Of a stretch of DNA of 64,000 bases, positions 18,288 through 27,105 are shown one piece after another. A model generated the notes under the pieces. The model had not been told where the DNA came from. It was given only the letters and a program-made list of their open reading frames with translations, and searched no databases. A program made the translations under genes and the position numbers. How positions within the stretch are numbered: the first letter of the stretch is position 1; the number at the start of each line of letters is the position of its first letter. Where the stretch lies: contig CAVWAK010000012.1 in NCBI GenBank assembly GCA_963752745.1, positions 1 through 64,000 of the forward strand, given 5' to 3'. The stretch is from Thiogranum sp963752745 (lineage in GTDB: Bacteria; Pseudomonadota; Gammaproteobacteria; DSM-19610).

Positions 18288-19493
18288 TTAACGGATGTTA
18301 ATAATTGTCTGGGTGATGGTATCCGCAGTGGTAATCACCTGGGCATTCGCCTGGAAATTACGCTGCGCGGTAATCATGCCGACCAGTTCTTCTGTCAGGT
18401 CCACGTTGGAACCTTCCAGCGCACCTGACTCAATCAACCCGGCAGAGCCGTTACCAGGCGCACCAACCAGCGGCGCTCCTGAATCAAAAGTCTCGGCCCA
18501 GCTGGTGTCACCCAGCTGACGCAAACCTTGCGTATTATTGAAAGTAGCGATCGCTATCTGCCCCAGAGTACGCGACTGACCATTAGTGAAACGCGATGTA
18601 ATAACACCGGCATCACTGATATCAATGCCGCTCAGGCGACCTGTCGCGAAACCGTCCTGTGTCAGCGCGTTAACACTGAAAGCACTACCGTACTGGGATG
18701 TATTGTTGAAATCGACGCCTACGGTCATCGCTGCCGAACCACCAGAAGGTGTAAAAGTCATGGTGGTAGGACTGCCAGCCGTTATAGCACCAGTGTTATC
18801 GAAAGAAATACGATCACCGGCCGCTGCATTCACCTGCGCTCCGTCCACAAACTGGAAGGCGTCCCACTCATTATCCGCGGCCTTGCGGAAATACATCGTA
18901 CTCAGGTGTGGCGCACCCAGGCTATCAAACATCGTCAATGACGTAGAGTTGTTATAGGAACTGGCATCCGAAGGATTAAAGGCTGCAGTCGGTGCAATCG
19001 CAGAGGCATCCAGATTAGCCTGCACATCGATCGACGTGGTTGCCGACGGGGCTATATCGGAACGATCCAGCTGCAAGGATCCCGTAGCACCGGTTATATT
19101 GCCGGCACCATCCGCCTGAAAGATGCTCAATTGCTGTTGCGCGTTGTTGACCACATAACCATCCCGGTCAACACCGAGCGCACCGGCACGTGTATAGTTG
19201 TTAATACCGTTATCATTCATAATGAAAAAACCCTGACCGCTGATCGCCAGGTCTAGGTTGTTGTCAGTGAACCCGATATTTCCCTGGGTAAACTGTTGGG
19301 AAACCGATGACACGCGCACGCCGGTACCGATTGCGTTTGACGTAACGCCCAGGTTCGAGGTGGCAAAGATGTCAGCGAATTCGGCACGCGACTCCTTGAA
19401 ACCGGTTGTGCTGGCGTTAGCCACGTTGTTACCAATAACCCGCAGCTCTGCGGACGATGCGTTTAAACCACTTAATGCTGTACGAAATGGCAT
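18288..19493 (-). CDS. flgE: Flagellar hook protein FlgE
   Basis: 401 residues. N-terminal SGLNASSAELRVIGNNVANASTTGFK and C-terminal GSNVDLTEELVGMITAQRNFQANAQVI flank a central D1/D2 region of normal size. It polymerises into the hook with FlgD as cap. A strong purine-rich ribosome site (GAAGGAGAGAAAG) precedes the ATG. Confidence 0.97.
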   Translation of the reverse strand: MPFRTALSGLNASSAELRVIGNNVANASTTGFKESRAEFADIFATSNLGVTSNAIGTGVRVSSVSQQFTQGNIGFTDNNLDLAISGQGFFIMNDNGINNYTRAGALGVDRDGYVVNNAQQQLSIFQADGAGNITGATGSLQLDRSDIAPSATTSIDVQANLDASAIAPTAAFNPSDASSYNNSTSLTMFDSLGAPHLSTMYFRKAADNEWDAFQFVDGAQVNAAAGDRISFDNTGAITAGSPTTMTFTPSGGSAAMTVGVDFNNTSQYGSAFSVNALTQDGFATGRLSGIDISDAGVITSRFTNGQSRTLGQIAIATFNNTQGLRQLGDTSWAETFDSGAPLVGAPGNGSAGLIESGALEGSNVDLTEELVGMITAQRNFQANAQVITTADTITQTIINIR

Positions 19494-19520
19494 AGTCTTT
19501 CTCTCCTTCAGACTGACCGG

Positions 19521-20192
19521 TTAGAGGATCTGCCTGACTTCACTGAAGTCAAGCGATCCTATACCGTCGAGATCCAGCAACAGCCCACCGCTATTGCTCA
19601 ATGTGACACTACGAACTTCTGAAGCCAGCAGGGTTTCGACACTCTCAAACTGACCATCGATATTGGCTTCAGCACTTATAAAATAGTTACCCGGCGCAGC
19701 GAAGGTGCCGTCGTTCTTCAGACCGTCCCACTTAAAATCCGCCGAACCTGCGGCTTGCGACCCCAATTCGAGACGACGAATCACCTGGCCGGACTGGTCG
19801 TGGACGTTGACCACCACCTCACCGCTGGCGGCGGGCAATTCAAGCGAACCTCGAATACTGCCACCTTGCGCGAGTGCCGCTACTCCGGTCGGCGCAAGCA
19901 CCCGGCGCCCGACAAGATTGGTCGCCTGAAGTGCCTGGCTGGATACCAGCGATTCACTCAGCGCGGAAAAGTTTTCATTCAGATCACCGATGCCCTCGAC
20001 CGTAGAGAACTGCGCAATCTGCGCCAGAAAATCACCATTCTCCATCGGTTTGAGCGGATCCTGGTTCTGTAACTGGGTAGTCATTAGTTCCAGGAATTCT
20101 TCCTGGCCAAGTTCCTTGCGGCTGGACTCGGCACTAATGTCCTGCAAAGTACGGAATTCAACTCCGCCTAATCCGTTTTGACTATCAATCAT
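19521..20192 (-). CDS. flgD: Flagellar hook assembly (cap) protein FlgD
   Basis: 223 residues. The conserved N-terminal export and cap segment (ELGQEEFLELMTTQLQNQDPLKPMENGDFLAQIAQFSTVEGI) is followed by the Ig-like FlgD domain (VHDQSGQVIRRLELGSQAAGSADFKWDG). It caps the growing hook and is then discarded. It lies between flgC and flgE. Confidence 0.97.
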   Translation of the reverse strand: MIDSQNGLGGVEFRTLQDISAESSRKELGQEEFLELMTTQLQNQDPLKPMENGDFLAQIAQFSTVEGIGDLNENFSALSESLVSSQALQATNLVGRRVLAPTGVAALAQGGSIRGSLELPAASGEVVVNVHDQSGQVIRRLELGSQAAGSADFKWDGLKNDGTFAAPGNYFISAEANIDGQFESVETLLASEVRSVTLSNSGGLLLDLDGIGSLDFSEVRQIL

Positions 20193-20209
20193 AGCGATAC
20201 CCTATTGAC

Positions 20210-20626
20210 CTACTGCCCAAGTCGCAGTGTGGCCATCATCATTTGTTTTGAAGTATTCAGGACTTCGACGTTGCTTTGATAAGAACGTGAAGCGGAAATC
20301 ATGTTGGACATTTCATCCACCATGTTGACGTTTGGCAAAAACACAAAGCCATCTTCGTCGGCCATTGGGTGACCAGGCTGATGGCGCTTTTCAAGCGGTG
20401 TCTGGCTTTCGACAATGCCGTCAATCTTGACGCCAACACTGTAACTGTCACCACCCTGTAAAGATTGCATCACCGCAGAAAAAATCGGGTGCCGGGCGTG
20501 ATAGGTTCCCTTTTCATCCGGACCAACACTCTGGGCATTGGCGAGGTTACTCGCGGTAACATTCAAGCGTACTGCCTCGGCCCCCATGGCCGAACCGGCA
20601 ATATCGAAAACATCAAATAAAGCCAT
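20210..20626 (-). CDS. flgC: Flagellar proximal rod protein FlgC
   Basis: 138 residues with the axial N-terminus (FDIAGSAMGAEAVRLNVTASNLANAQ) and the FlgC-type ending (FVFLPNVNMVDEMSNMISASRSYQSNVEVLN). It starts immediately after the flgB stop codon, so the two are translationally coupled. Confidence 0.96.
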   Translation of the reverse strand: MALFDVFDIAGSAMGAEAVRLNVTASNLANAQSVGPDEKGTYHARHPIFSAVMQSLQGGDSYSVGVKIDGIVESQTPLEKRHQPGHPMADEDGFVFLPNVNMVDEMSNMISASRSYQSNVEVLNTSKQMMMATLRLGQ

Positions 20627-21025
20627 TTATGTTGTCCCCTTAATAGCCAGTTTCAGACCGCTGAACTTGCCGCCAAGAAAAGTCAGTGTGGATTGGTAGC
20701 GCACTGCGTTTTCCGTGAACTGGGCTTGCTCGACCTGGGTGTTGACGGTATTACCGTCGAGCGAAGTCTGTGTTGGTACGCGATAGAGCAGATCCATACT
20801 GCCAATAGCCGCATCTGCTCCACCGATATGACCCGCTTTGGTAGTAGCCATCGTCATCTGGGCACCGGAGGCGCTGGACATGATGTTCTGAAAATCGATA
20901 TCCCTGGCCTTGAAGCCCGGCGTATCAGCGTTAGCGATATTTGAGGCCAGCAAAGTGGAGCGCTGACCATAGAGCGTTAGATGCTCGGGCAGATTCCCCA
21001 GTGCCTTGTCAAAACTGATTGCCAT
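20627..21025 (-). CDS. flgB: Flagellar proximal rod protein FlgB
   Basis: 132 residues from MAISFDKALGNLPEHL. An in-frame start 17 codons upstream is rejected because GGAGG sits just before this ATG and because the family starts here. The motif STLLASNIANADTPGFKARDIDF is diagnostic. It is the first gene of the flgBCDEFGHIJKL block, preceded by a perfect sigma-54 site at 21060-21075. Confidence 0.96.
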   Translation of the reverse strand: MAISFDKALGNLPEHLTLYGQRSTLLASNIANADTPGFKARDIDFQNIMSSASGAQMTMATTKAGHIGGADAAIGSMDLLYRVPTQTSLDGNTVNTQVEQAQFTENAVRYQSTLTFLGGKFSGLKLAIKGTT

Positions 21026-21059
21026 GTCGCCTCCTGCAAAAATGCTTTGCAGTAACAAG

Positions 21060-21075
21060 AGCAACCCTTGTGCCA
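21060..21075 (-). promoter_or_regulatory. Sigma-54 promoter of the flgB operon
   Basis: On the minus strand this reads TGGCACAAGGGTTGCT, a full match to TGGCAC-N5-TTGCW. It is about 35-50 bp upstream of the flgB start, so the 5' leader is very short. It implies an NtrC-family activator such as FlrC/FleR, which is not in the window. Confidence 0.88.
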
Positions 21076-21222
21076 ACTGGGAACAGTTACATTAATTCAG
21101 CCACTTACTGTGATTTCATGCCGCTGGAAAGCGGCATGGCGGCAAGCCCTGTCCGCCCGGCGGCAAAGGTTGGCAAGCTTTGGAAGAGAAAACTGAAGCC
21201 GGAAACAGCGAGTAACAGAGAG

Positions 21223-22071
21223 TCAGGCGGACTTTTTGCGGTAAACCACGCCGGGATTGCAACGCAACATCTCGAATGCATCGGAATACTGGGTAATCGC
21301 CTCGGACGCACCCAGAAACAGGTAACCACCCGGGTTCAGGCAATCAGCCATACGCTTGATAATATCGATTTTCGACTCAGACGAAAAATAGATCAGCACA
21401 TTGCGGCAAAATATGGCATCGAACCTGCCTAGTGGTGCATAACTGGCAAGCAGGTTACCGTGGGTAAAACGCACTCTGCGGCGTATTTCATTGCTTACCT
21501 GCCAGCGCTCCTCCCAATGGGCGCTATCACGCACGAAATACCGATTCTTGATATCCGCCGGCAACCCGCGCGTCACCGCCATGGCATCGTAATAGCCCTT
21601 TTTGGCATCCTCGATCACGGCTGGCGAAATGTCCGTCGCAGTCACCTGCACGTCGTTCAAGGCGCCGAGGTTCTGCCGCAGATACTCCTGAACAATGATA
21701 CTAATAGAATAGGGTTCCTGCCCCGTCGAACAGGCTGCTGACCAAATCTTTGGCGTGCGTACCTTGCGCTTACTGAATTCGGGTAATACTTCCTCTGTCA
21801 GTATCTTGAACGGATGATTATCACGAAACCAGAAGGTCTCGTTGGTGGTCATGGCCTCGATGACCTGCTCTCGTAATGCACCACCACTGCGTTCCTGCCG
21901 CAAGCGACCTACCAGGTCGCCCAGCGAGCTGACCCCGTCGTCCGCGACCATCTTGTTCAGGCGGCTTTGCACCAAATAATGCTTGTTATCGCCTAATAGA
22001 ATACCGCAGGCATCCTCCAGGAACCGGCGAAAATCTTCATATTCATTGGATGTTATTTGTGCGAGTGACAA
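21223..22071 (-). CDS. cheR: Chemotaxis protein methyltransferase CheR
   Basis: 282 residues. A helical N-terminal CheR_N domain (1-75) and a SAM-dependent methyltransferase domain with the SAM loop WSAACSTGQEPYS near residues 130-142 and FDAIFCRNVLIYFS near 235. It methylates glutamates on chemoreceptors for adaptation. It lies after cheV and just upstream of the flgB operon, an order also common in other flagellated gammaproteobacteria. Confidence 0.96.
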   Translation of the reverse strand: MSLAQITSNEYEDFRRFLEDACGILLGDNKHYLVQSRLNKMVADDGVSSLGDLVGRLRQERSGGALREQVIEAMTTNETFWFRDNHPFKILTEEVLPEFSKRKVRTPKIWSAACSTGQEPYSISIIVQEYLRQNLGALNDVQVTATDISPAVIEDAKKGYYDAMAVTRGLPADIKNRYFVRDSAHWEERWQVSNEIRRRVRFTHGNLLASYAPLGRFDAIFCRNVLIYFSSESKIDIIKRMADCLNPGGYLFLGASEAITQYSDAFEMLRCNPGVVYRKKSA

Positions 22072-22155
22072 ACGATGCGTCCCTTCTTGCTTACCCGGCG
22101 GCCAAAAGATACCGCCGGTCTTTCCCCCGGCTAACGAGATTATCCCGACAGGATA

Positions 22156-23118
22156 TCAGGCAACCTTGGCGTGCGCATCCTGCCATAGCTTCAGGCGGCC
22201 AAGAACAGTCTTGGCAAGCACATCAGGCTGAAACTTGGCAATAAAGTCATTGGCACCAACCTTCTCCACCATGGCATTATTAAATACACCGCTTAGCGAA
22301 GTATGCAGCAGGATGTGCAAGTCAGCCATACGAGGATCCTTGCGCACTTCGGTAGTAAATGTATAGCCATCCATCTCCGGCATTTCAATATCGGAAATCA
22401 CCATGAACAAGCGCTCATGCAACGGAATCTCGTTTTCTTTCTCGACCCACGACTGCAGCATTTCAAGTGCCTGTCTACCATCGTTGGCAAGCACACATTC
22501 GATGCCAAGTTGCTCCAGGGTACGTTTGATCTGGTTACGCGCAACAGACGAATCATCTGCCACCAGAATAATCGGCTTACGCTCTTCTCCGTCTTCCGTG
22601 TCTGCAGCTTCATCAACGAATTCCTGAGAGACGTCTTCATTCCAGCCCACGACTTCAGCCAGTACCTTTTCCACATCAACGATTTCAACCAGCTCACCTT
22701 CGACCTTGGTCACTGCGGTCAGATAGTTATCTGCACCAATACCTTTCGGCGGGGGCAAAATCTCTTCCCAGTGCATATTGACAATACGATCGACGCCACC
22801 AACCAGGAATCCCTGCACGTGCTGATTATATTCAGTGACGACAACAAAGTTCTCTTCGGGTTTTTCCACACCCCGCAGGCCAACAGCCCGGCCGAGATCC
22901 ATGACTGTCACTGTGCGGCCACGCATATTGGCGACGCCACGCACGACCCGGTGCGAATCTGGAAACTGGGTCAGCGGTGGGCACTGAATCACTTCCTGCA
23001 CCTTAAATACGTTAATCCCGAACAGTTGTTTGCCATTCAGGCGAAACAACAACAACTCCAGCCGGTTATGACCGGCCAGCTGGGTACGCATATCTACACT
23101 GGCCAAAACGCCGCTCAT
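22156..23118 (-). CDS. cheV: Chemotaxis coupling protein CheV (CheW-receiver fusion)
   Basis: 320 residues. The CheW-like domain (about 15-165) couples receptors to CheA. The receiver domain (about 180-310) has the acidic pair in ILVADDSS and the phosphoacceptor Asp in MVISDIEMPEMDGYTF. CheV is thought to damp or tune kinase coupling when phosphorylated. It is transcribed together with cheR. A sigma-28-like site lies upstream at 23160-23186. Confidence 0.95.
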   Translation of the reverse strand: MSGVLASVDMRTQLAGHNRLELLLFRLNGKQLFGINVFKVQEVIQCPPLTQFPDSHRVVRGVANMRGRTVTVMDLGRAVGLRGVEKPEENFVVVTEYNQHVQGFLVGGVDRIVNMHWEEILPPPKGIGADNYLTAVTKVEGELVEIVDVEKVLAEVVGWNEDVSQEFVDEAADTEDGEERKPIILVADDSSVARNQIKRTLEQLGIECVLANDGRQALEMLQSWVEKENEIPLHERLFMVISDIEMPEMDGYTFTTEVRKDPRMADLHILLHTSLSGVFNNAMVEKVGANDFIAKFQPDVLAKTVLGRLKLWQDAHAKVA

Positions 23119-23159
23119 TGCATCAACTCCCTAATATGGTTTGGCGATCTCACGTCGGG

Positions 23160-23186
23160 CTATCGGCTTTTGAAGAAGAAGCTTGA
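23160..23186 (-). promoter_or_regulatory. Candidate sigma-28 promoter of cheV
   Basis: On the minus strand: TCAA, 15 nt, GCCGATAG. Spacing is exact, with one mismatch in the -35 core and one at the end of the -10. It lies 42 bp upstream of cheV and would give chemotaxis genes class-III timing. Confidence 0.55.
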
Positions 23187-23200
23187 CACTTCTGATTGGC

Positions 23201-23216
23201 TGGCACGCCACTTGCT
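23201..23216 (+). promoter_or_regulatory. Sigma-54 promoter of flgA
   Basis: TGGCACGCCACTTGCT is a full match to the sigma-54 consensus, 41 bp upstream of the chosen flgA start. It is divergent from the sigma-28-like cheV site only 15 bp away. Confidence 0.88.
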
Positions 23217-23256
23217 GTATGTGTATCAGGGCAGATTTGAGCAGGATGATATCCAC

Positions 23257-23982
23257 ATGATCAAGTTGAAGATGGTTAGTTTTTTCATAGTGTTAGCAAT
23301 ACTCGCCTGGCAACCAGCAAAATCCTTTGCCGATTCGGCGGCAACCAAGTGGCAAAGCCATGCCGCTATTCGCACCACGGCCCAAAGCTTTGTGGATGCA
23401 TTTGCTAGCAGCCATCATGAGGGCCGGACCCGGATTAAACTCGGGCAGCTGGACCAGCGGCTGCGACTGAAAAGTTGTGCCATGCCCCTGGAAGGATTTA
23501 TGCCTGACGGTGGCCGGGTGATGGGCAACACCACCATCGGCGTACGCTGCCCTGATGAAGGTGGATGGAACATTTATGTATCGGCCAAAATTGATGTTTT
23601 CGGACTGGTACTGGTCGCACGCCAGCCAGTTCCACGAGGCACCCTCCTCCGCGAAAGCGATATGGAACTGGTCGAACGCAACCTGTCAAACCTGCCCCAC
23701 GCTTATTACAGCGACCCCCAGCCAGTGATCGGTCAACTGGCCAAACGGACCATAGCTGCGGCGTCAGTAGTCACGCCTTCTATGTTGCAGGCGCCGAAAA
23801 TGGTTAAACGAGGAGAACTGGTGAGCGTTATCGCTGAAACAGGGGTTCTCAAGATCCGCACCCGCGGCAAAGCGCTGGGTGATGGCAAGGCCGGCGACCT
23901 GGTTCGGGTGCGCGCTGAAGGCTCCCGGCGAGTGGTTGACGGCATAGTTATATCACCAGGCGTCGTAAAAGTGACGCTTTAG
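23257..23982 (+). CDS. flgA: Flagellar P-ring assembly chaperone FlgA
   Basis: 241 residues from the ATG at 23257, which has an AGGA about 10 nt upstream and gives a signal peptide (residues 1-25, hydrophobic VSFFIVLAILAW, cleavage after SFA). The open frame extends far upstream across cheV, but that part is antisense to cheV and is not coding. The C-terminal half has the SAF-type domain (VARQPVPRGTLLRESDMELVERNL) and ends in RVVDGIVISPGVVKVTL, typical of FlgA. It assists FlgI polymerisation in the periplasm. Confidence 0.94.
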   Translation: MIKLKMVSFFIVLAILAWQPAKSFADSAATKWQSHAAIRTTAQSFVDAFASSHHEGRTRIKLGQLDQRLRLKSCAMPLEGFMPDGGRVMGNTTIGVRCPDEGGWNIYVSAKIDVFGLVLVARQPVPRGTLLRESDMELVERNLSNLPHAYYSDPQPVIGQLAKRTIAAASVVTPSMLQAPKMVKRGELVSVIAETGVLKIRTRGKALGDGKAGDLVRVRAEGSRRVVDGIVISPGVVKVTL

Positions 23983-24004
23983 TGAAATTGTGAGGAAAAG
24001 CGCT

Positions 24005-24031
24005 TAAAGTTATTGAATGCAGTGACGATAA
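24005..24031 (+). promoter_or_regulatory. Sigma-28 promoter of flgM-flgN
   Basis: TAAA at 24005-24008, 15 nt, GACGATAA at 24024-24031: one mismatch to the FliA consensus. It allows FlgM to be made from a FliA promoter, the known autoregulatory arrangement in enterics. Confidence 0.75.
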
Positions 24032-24072
24032 TATGACTGTAGACACTGTAAAGTAACTTTGAGGATGCCGAA

Positions 24073-24399
24073 ATGGAGATTGAAAACAACCGTATAGCAT
24101 CGCTGGTAACACCCTCCAGCGGTCAGAATGGTTCGGTTGAAAACCAGCAGAACGGCCATGACAAAGCCTCATCCGAAAACGCGAGCACGAGCGCTAACGG
24201 TTCGGACAAGGTCAGTCTGACAGGCGACGCCAGCCGGCTACAGGAACTGGAGCGCCAGCTCGAGAGCCAGCCTGTCGTTGATAGCCAGCGCGTGAACGCT
24301 GTCCGCGGCGCTGTTGAAAATGGAACATTCGAAGTTAATCCAGAGCGGATTGCCGAGAAAATGATGAGTCTTGAGCAGGCTCTAACCGACGCGAGGTAA
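24073..24399 (+). CDS. flgM: Anti-sigma-28 factor FlgM
   Basis: 108 residues. The disordered N-terminal half is rich in N, S and Q. The C-terminal half carries the FliA-binding helices (SDKVSLTGDASRLQELERQL, then VRGAVENGTFEVNPERIAEKMMSLEQAL). FlgM holds FliA until the hook is finished and is then exported. It follows flgA, in front of flgN, with GAGGA before the ATG. Confidence 0.95.
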   Translation: MEIENNRIASLVTPSSGQNGSVENQQNGHDKASSENASTSANGSDKVSLTGDASRLQELERQLESQPVVDSQRVNAVRGAVENGTFEVNPERIAEKMMSLEQALTDAR

Positions 24400-24405
24400 G
24401 ACCTT

Positions 24406-24891
24406 ATGCATGCTGAAGGGACACAGCCAACACTGGAGTCTGTACTCACAGAGGAAGTTCGGTGCACCGAGTGCCTGCTGTCCTGCCTGGGCGCAGAGCG
24501 CCTGGCGCTTACTGCGCGGGACATGGATGCACTGCAAAAAACCACTCGCGAGAAACTCGATCTTACCGGCAGGCTTGAACAGCTCGAACTGCAGCGCGAG
24601 GCCCTGGTCACCCAGCTGGGCTTCGGCACCGATATGGAAAATCTGCAGCGCTGTTTCCGCAGCCAACCCCGCTCCGGTATGCTAATGAAACTCTGGCAGC
24701 AAGTGCTGAAAAACACCGACGCTTGCCAGACCGACAACCTGACTAACGGCGGCATACTTGAGTCTGGCCGCCAGCACGTTGAACAGGCGCTATGTATTCT
24801 GCGTGGTCAGCCTGGCAGCCCGACAACCTACAACCCTGCGGGCAACAACACCGCAGCCGACCTGGGTCAGCGCGAACTCGGCAAAGTCTAG
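24406..24891 (+). CDS. flgN: Flagellar type III chaperone FlgN
   Basis: 161 residues, mostly helical, with an N-terminal helical pair (LESVLTEEVRCTECLLSCLGAERLALTARDMDALQKTTREK) typical of the FlgN family. It binds the C-termini of FlgK and FlgL for export. It begins 6 bp after flgM, so the two are co-translated. Confidence 0.9.
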   Translation: MHAEGTQPTLESVLTEEVRCTECLLSCLGAERLALTARDMDALQKTTREKLDLTGRLEQLELQREALVTQLGFGTDMENLQRCFRSQPRSGMLMKLWQQVLKNTDACQTDNLTNGGILESGRQHVEQALCILRGQPGSPTTYNPAGNNTAADLGQRELGKV

Positions 24892-24905
24892 CTCCAAACC
24901 TACCC

Positions 24906-24933
24906 TCAAGCCTGATCGGCCCACGGCCGATAT
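24906..24933 (+). promoter_or_regulatory. Candidate sigma-28 promoter of ycgR
   Basis: TCAA, 16 nt, GCCGATAT. The -10 is very good, the spacer one base long and the -35 has one mismatch. It lies 70 bp upstream of the PilZ gene at 25003, and class-III control of YcgR is known in enterics. Confidence 0.45.
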
Positions 24934-25002
24934 ACCGGCATATAAAATTCAAACTGTATTACCACCAGGCTGCACGGCTATTGCCGTCACGGTTCATTTT
25001 TT

Positions 25003-25746
25003 ATGCTTGCAACACTGAAACGGGCATTCCAGGGGAATCGCAATCCGGAGCAACAACGTGTCACTTCCGGATCCAGGATTATTGCTATTCTTCGCCAGCT
25101 AAAAGCGGACCACGAACTGCTGTGTGCCACTGTGCCCGGCTGTAACGGCAAGTCCAATTCGGCAGTACTTGGCGTCAAGGAAGAGCGCGGCGTGTTCTAC
25201 CTGGACGAACTCAGTAATACTGAAGCCCACGAGGCATTGCTGAAGCACCGCAAACTGCGCATCGATTGCCGTCTGAAGGGCATGGAACTGCAGTTTGTCA
25301 CCCACATGACGCGTGCAAATACCGATAGTAGCGGCATTGCGTTGTATGAAATGTCTGCACCTAAAGTCATTGCTCAACTGCAAAGGCGACAGAACTTCCG
25401 GCTACGTCTGAACCCCGGCATTATGGTGCCGCTCAGCATTGCCAACCTTGAAGGTGAAACGGTAAAAGGTGAGGCTTTTGACCTGTCGACCACCGGAGTC
25501 GGTGCATTTCTGCAAACGCGGAAAATCCCCAGCCGCGGCCAGACGCTCTCCGGGGTCACCCTGTCACTGCCGCAGACCCGGCCGTTGAAGGCAAAATTCG
25601 AAATTCGATTTGCCCGCCAGGACAGCGTACATCACATGTTACGCATCGGCGCACGTTTTATCGGACTGGAACGGAGTCAGGAACGTCAGATCGCCCAGTT
25701 TCTGGCCGAGCAGCAGCGCAAACGACGTCGCTACGATCCGCGTTAA
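25003..25746 (+). CDS. ycgR: Flagellar brake protein, YcgR-like (PilZ, c-di-GMP binding)
   Basis: 247 residues. An N-terminal YcgR domain (about 15-120) is followed by a PilZ domain (about 125-240). The c-di-GMP-binding signature is complete: RRQNFR at about residues 128-133 (RxxxR) and DLSTTGVG at about 162-169 (D/NxSxxG). In enterics YcgR slows the motor when c-di-GMP is high. Placement after flgMN and a candidate sigma-28 site support a motility role. The diguanylate cyclase at 29390 could supply the signal. Confidence 0.88.
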   Translation: MLATLKRAFQGNRNPEQQRVTSGSRIIAILRQLKADHELLCATVPGCNGKSNSAVLGVKEERGVFYLDELSNTEAHEALLKHRKLRIDCRLKGMELQFVTHMTRANTDSSGIALYEMSAPKVIAQLQRRQNFRLRLNPGIMVPLSIANLEGETVKGEAFDLSTTGVGAFLQTRKIPSRGQTLSGVTLSLPQTRPLKAKFEIRFARQDSVHHMLRIGARFIGLERSQERQIAQFLAEQQRKRRRYDPR

Positions 25747-25858
25747 CCAGCCTGGGGCTTTGTTTACCCCGGCGGAATTCCTTATTCAGGTGGGAAGCAT
25801 GCCGAAGCCCTTGGCATATGCGCAGATCACCAGCTGCCAATTGAATGTCTCTGCACGC

Positions 25859-26302
25859 CTATTGGTTGTGAGTACCATTGATATAGTGCATGAGGTCGTC
25901 GATCTCATGTTGACGGTCGCGTACTGCCCAGCGAGCCAAATCACCGATAGATACCAGCCCCAGAATACGCCCGTTTTCAACCACCGGCAGGTGACGACAA
26001 CGATAGCGGGTAATCAGCAGCATGGCATCCCCAACTGATGCGTCCGGCGCAACAGTCAACGGCCCTTTTGTCATACACTGGTGCACTTTTACCAGGGCAG
26101 GGTCTAAGCCCTTGTCGACAATGCGCACCAGCACATCGCGCTCGGTAAAGATTCCCAACAGCTTCCCCTGCCCAACAACCAGCAGTGAACCGATGGCGCG
26201 CCGGTTCATTTCCTGAACTGCCTGGGCAACTGTGGCATTAGTACCGATACAGTAAAAATCAGCTCCCTTCTCGGCTAGCACTTCGCTAAGTGGCGTATGC
26301 AC
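25859..26302 (-). CDS. CBS-domain pair protein
   Basis: 147 residues made almost entirely of two CBS domains (about 10-65 and 75-135; motifs MNRRAIGSLLVVGQGKLLGIFTERD and RCRHLPVVENGRILGLVSIGDLARW). CBS pairs bind adenosine nucleotides and usually act as regulatory modules. A perfect GGAGG lies upstream. It has no fused catalytic domain and no obvious partner: the neighbours are ycgR (convergent) and a tRNA. Function unknown. Confidence 0.85.
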   Translation of the reverse strand: MHTPLSEVLAEKGADFYCIGTNATVAQAVQEMNRRAIGSLLVVGQGKLLGIFTERDVLVRIVDKGLDPALVKVHQCMTKGPLTVAPDASVGDAMLLITRYRCRHLPVVENGRILGLVSIGDLARWAVRDRQHEIDDLMHYINGTHNQ

Positions 26303-26408
26303 GGCAGCCTCCTTCTCAGAATTCCGACCGGGTAATGAAAGTATAGCTGCCGGTATGCATTACACCGTTGAAATACAAGATCCTTTATGTCAGATTGTCA
26401 GCTTCTAC

Positions 26409-26484
26409 GGGGCCGTAGCTCAGCTGGGAGAGCGTCGCGTTCGCAACGCGAAGGTCGGGAGTTCGATCCTCCTCGGCTCCACCA
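26409..26484 (+). tRNA. tRNA-Ala(CGC)
   Basis: A 76-nt cloverleaf including encoded CCA. The acceptor GGGGCCG pairs with CGGCTCC. The anticodon stem TCGCG/CGCGA encloses loop TTCGCAA with anticodon CGC, for Ala GCG codons. The T arm GGTTCGATCC-type sequence is normal. Confidence 0.95.
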
Positions 26485-27105
26485 TCACCTCACTTAACCA
26501 CTTGTTTTCCATAATATTCTACTCAGAATGTTCGCCGCACCATCCGGAAAGTTAGCGGCAGGATGTATGCATCCCTAAAACCAATCCAATGCTCCGGTGA
26601 GCATATATCCTATTGTTTTATATATACTTAGTTATATTTTTTTATGGTCATGATCGCGGCAAGCGATGTACATGGAAGTGACGTATAAGAAAGCACTAAA
26701 AACATCGCCCCAGACGAGCTATGCCAAATGCGAGTTGGTAGCGCACGTTGCCCCGCACGTTTAGTCACAGGCGCTCCGCTTCCTTGTGTTCGTCCGCTTT
26801 GGCCAACAGCATAATATTCGCTGCCATGCAGACCAGCAGGACGAAGCAACGAAAATACTTCCCTGGCAAAACACTCCTTAACGAAAGTCAGCCTGACCTG
26901 CTGCAATCAATCCACCAGGGGCTGGCCCTAGTCTTTACTCGGGTTTTCCTCAGGCGCACCGGTTAAAAAGCAAACCTTTAACTGAAATCCGGAATAATGG
27001 TTGCCACTGCCTCGTCACCCATTTAGTACTATAAATAAAGACATAAAAGGCATTTTTGTTTGTGATTATTTTCCCAATTAGCACGTTCTGAGAAGTCGAG
27101 GAGAT
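26485..27105. other. Intergenic, no convincing gene
   Basis: 621 bp between tRNA-Ala and the HTTM gene. It starts AT-rich (26600-26650, many TATA runs), followed by a GC-richer stretch near 26690-26970 with short open frames on both strands that lack ribosome sites. No terminator hairpin or promoter that I can defend is seen except a GAGGAG ribosome site at the 3' end for the next gene. Confidence 0.5.

Noticed and set aside
21117..21138. 9-bp hairpin with GGAA loop between cheR and flgB
   Set aside because: A clear inverted repeat, but no T run follows on either strand. It may be an mRNA end structure for cheR, but calling it a terminator is not supported.
22303..23256. Long open frame on the plus strand upstream of flgA
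   Set aside because: It is antisense to the intact cheV gene and has no signal or motif of its own. The flgA signal peptide and ribosome site fix the start at 23257.
26628..26906. Minus-strand open frame of 92 codons between tRNA-Ala and the HTTM gene
   Set aside because: No ribosome site, composition unlike the neighbours, and no family recognised. It may be a remnant of a dispersed repeat, but I cannot show it.
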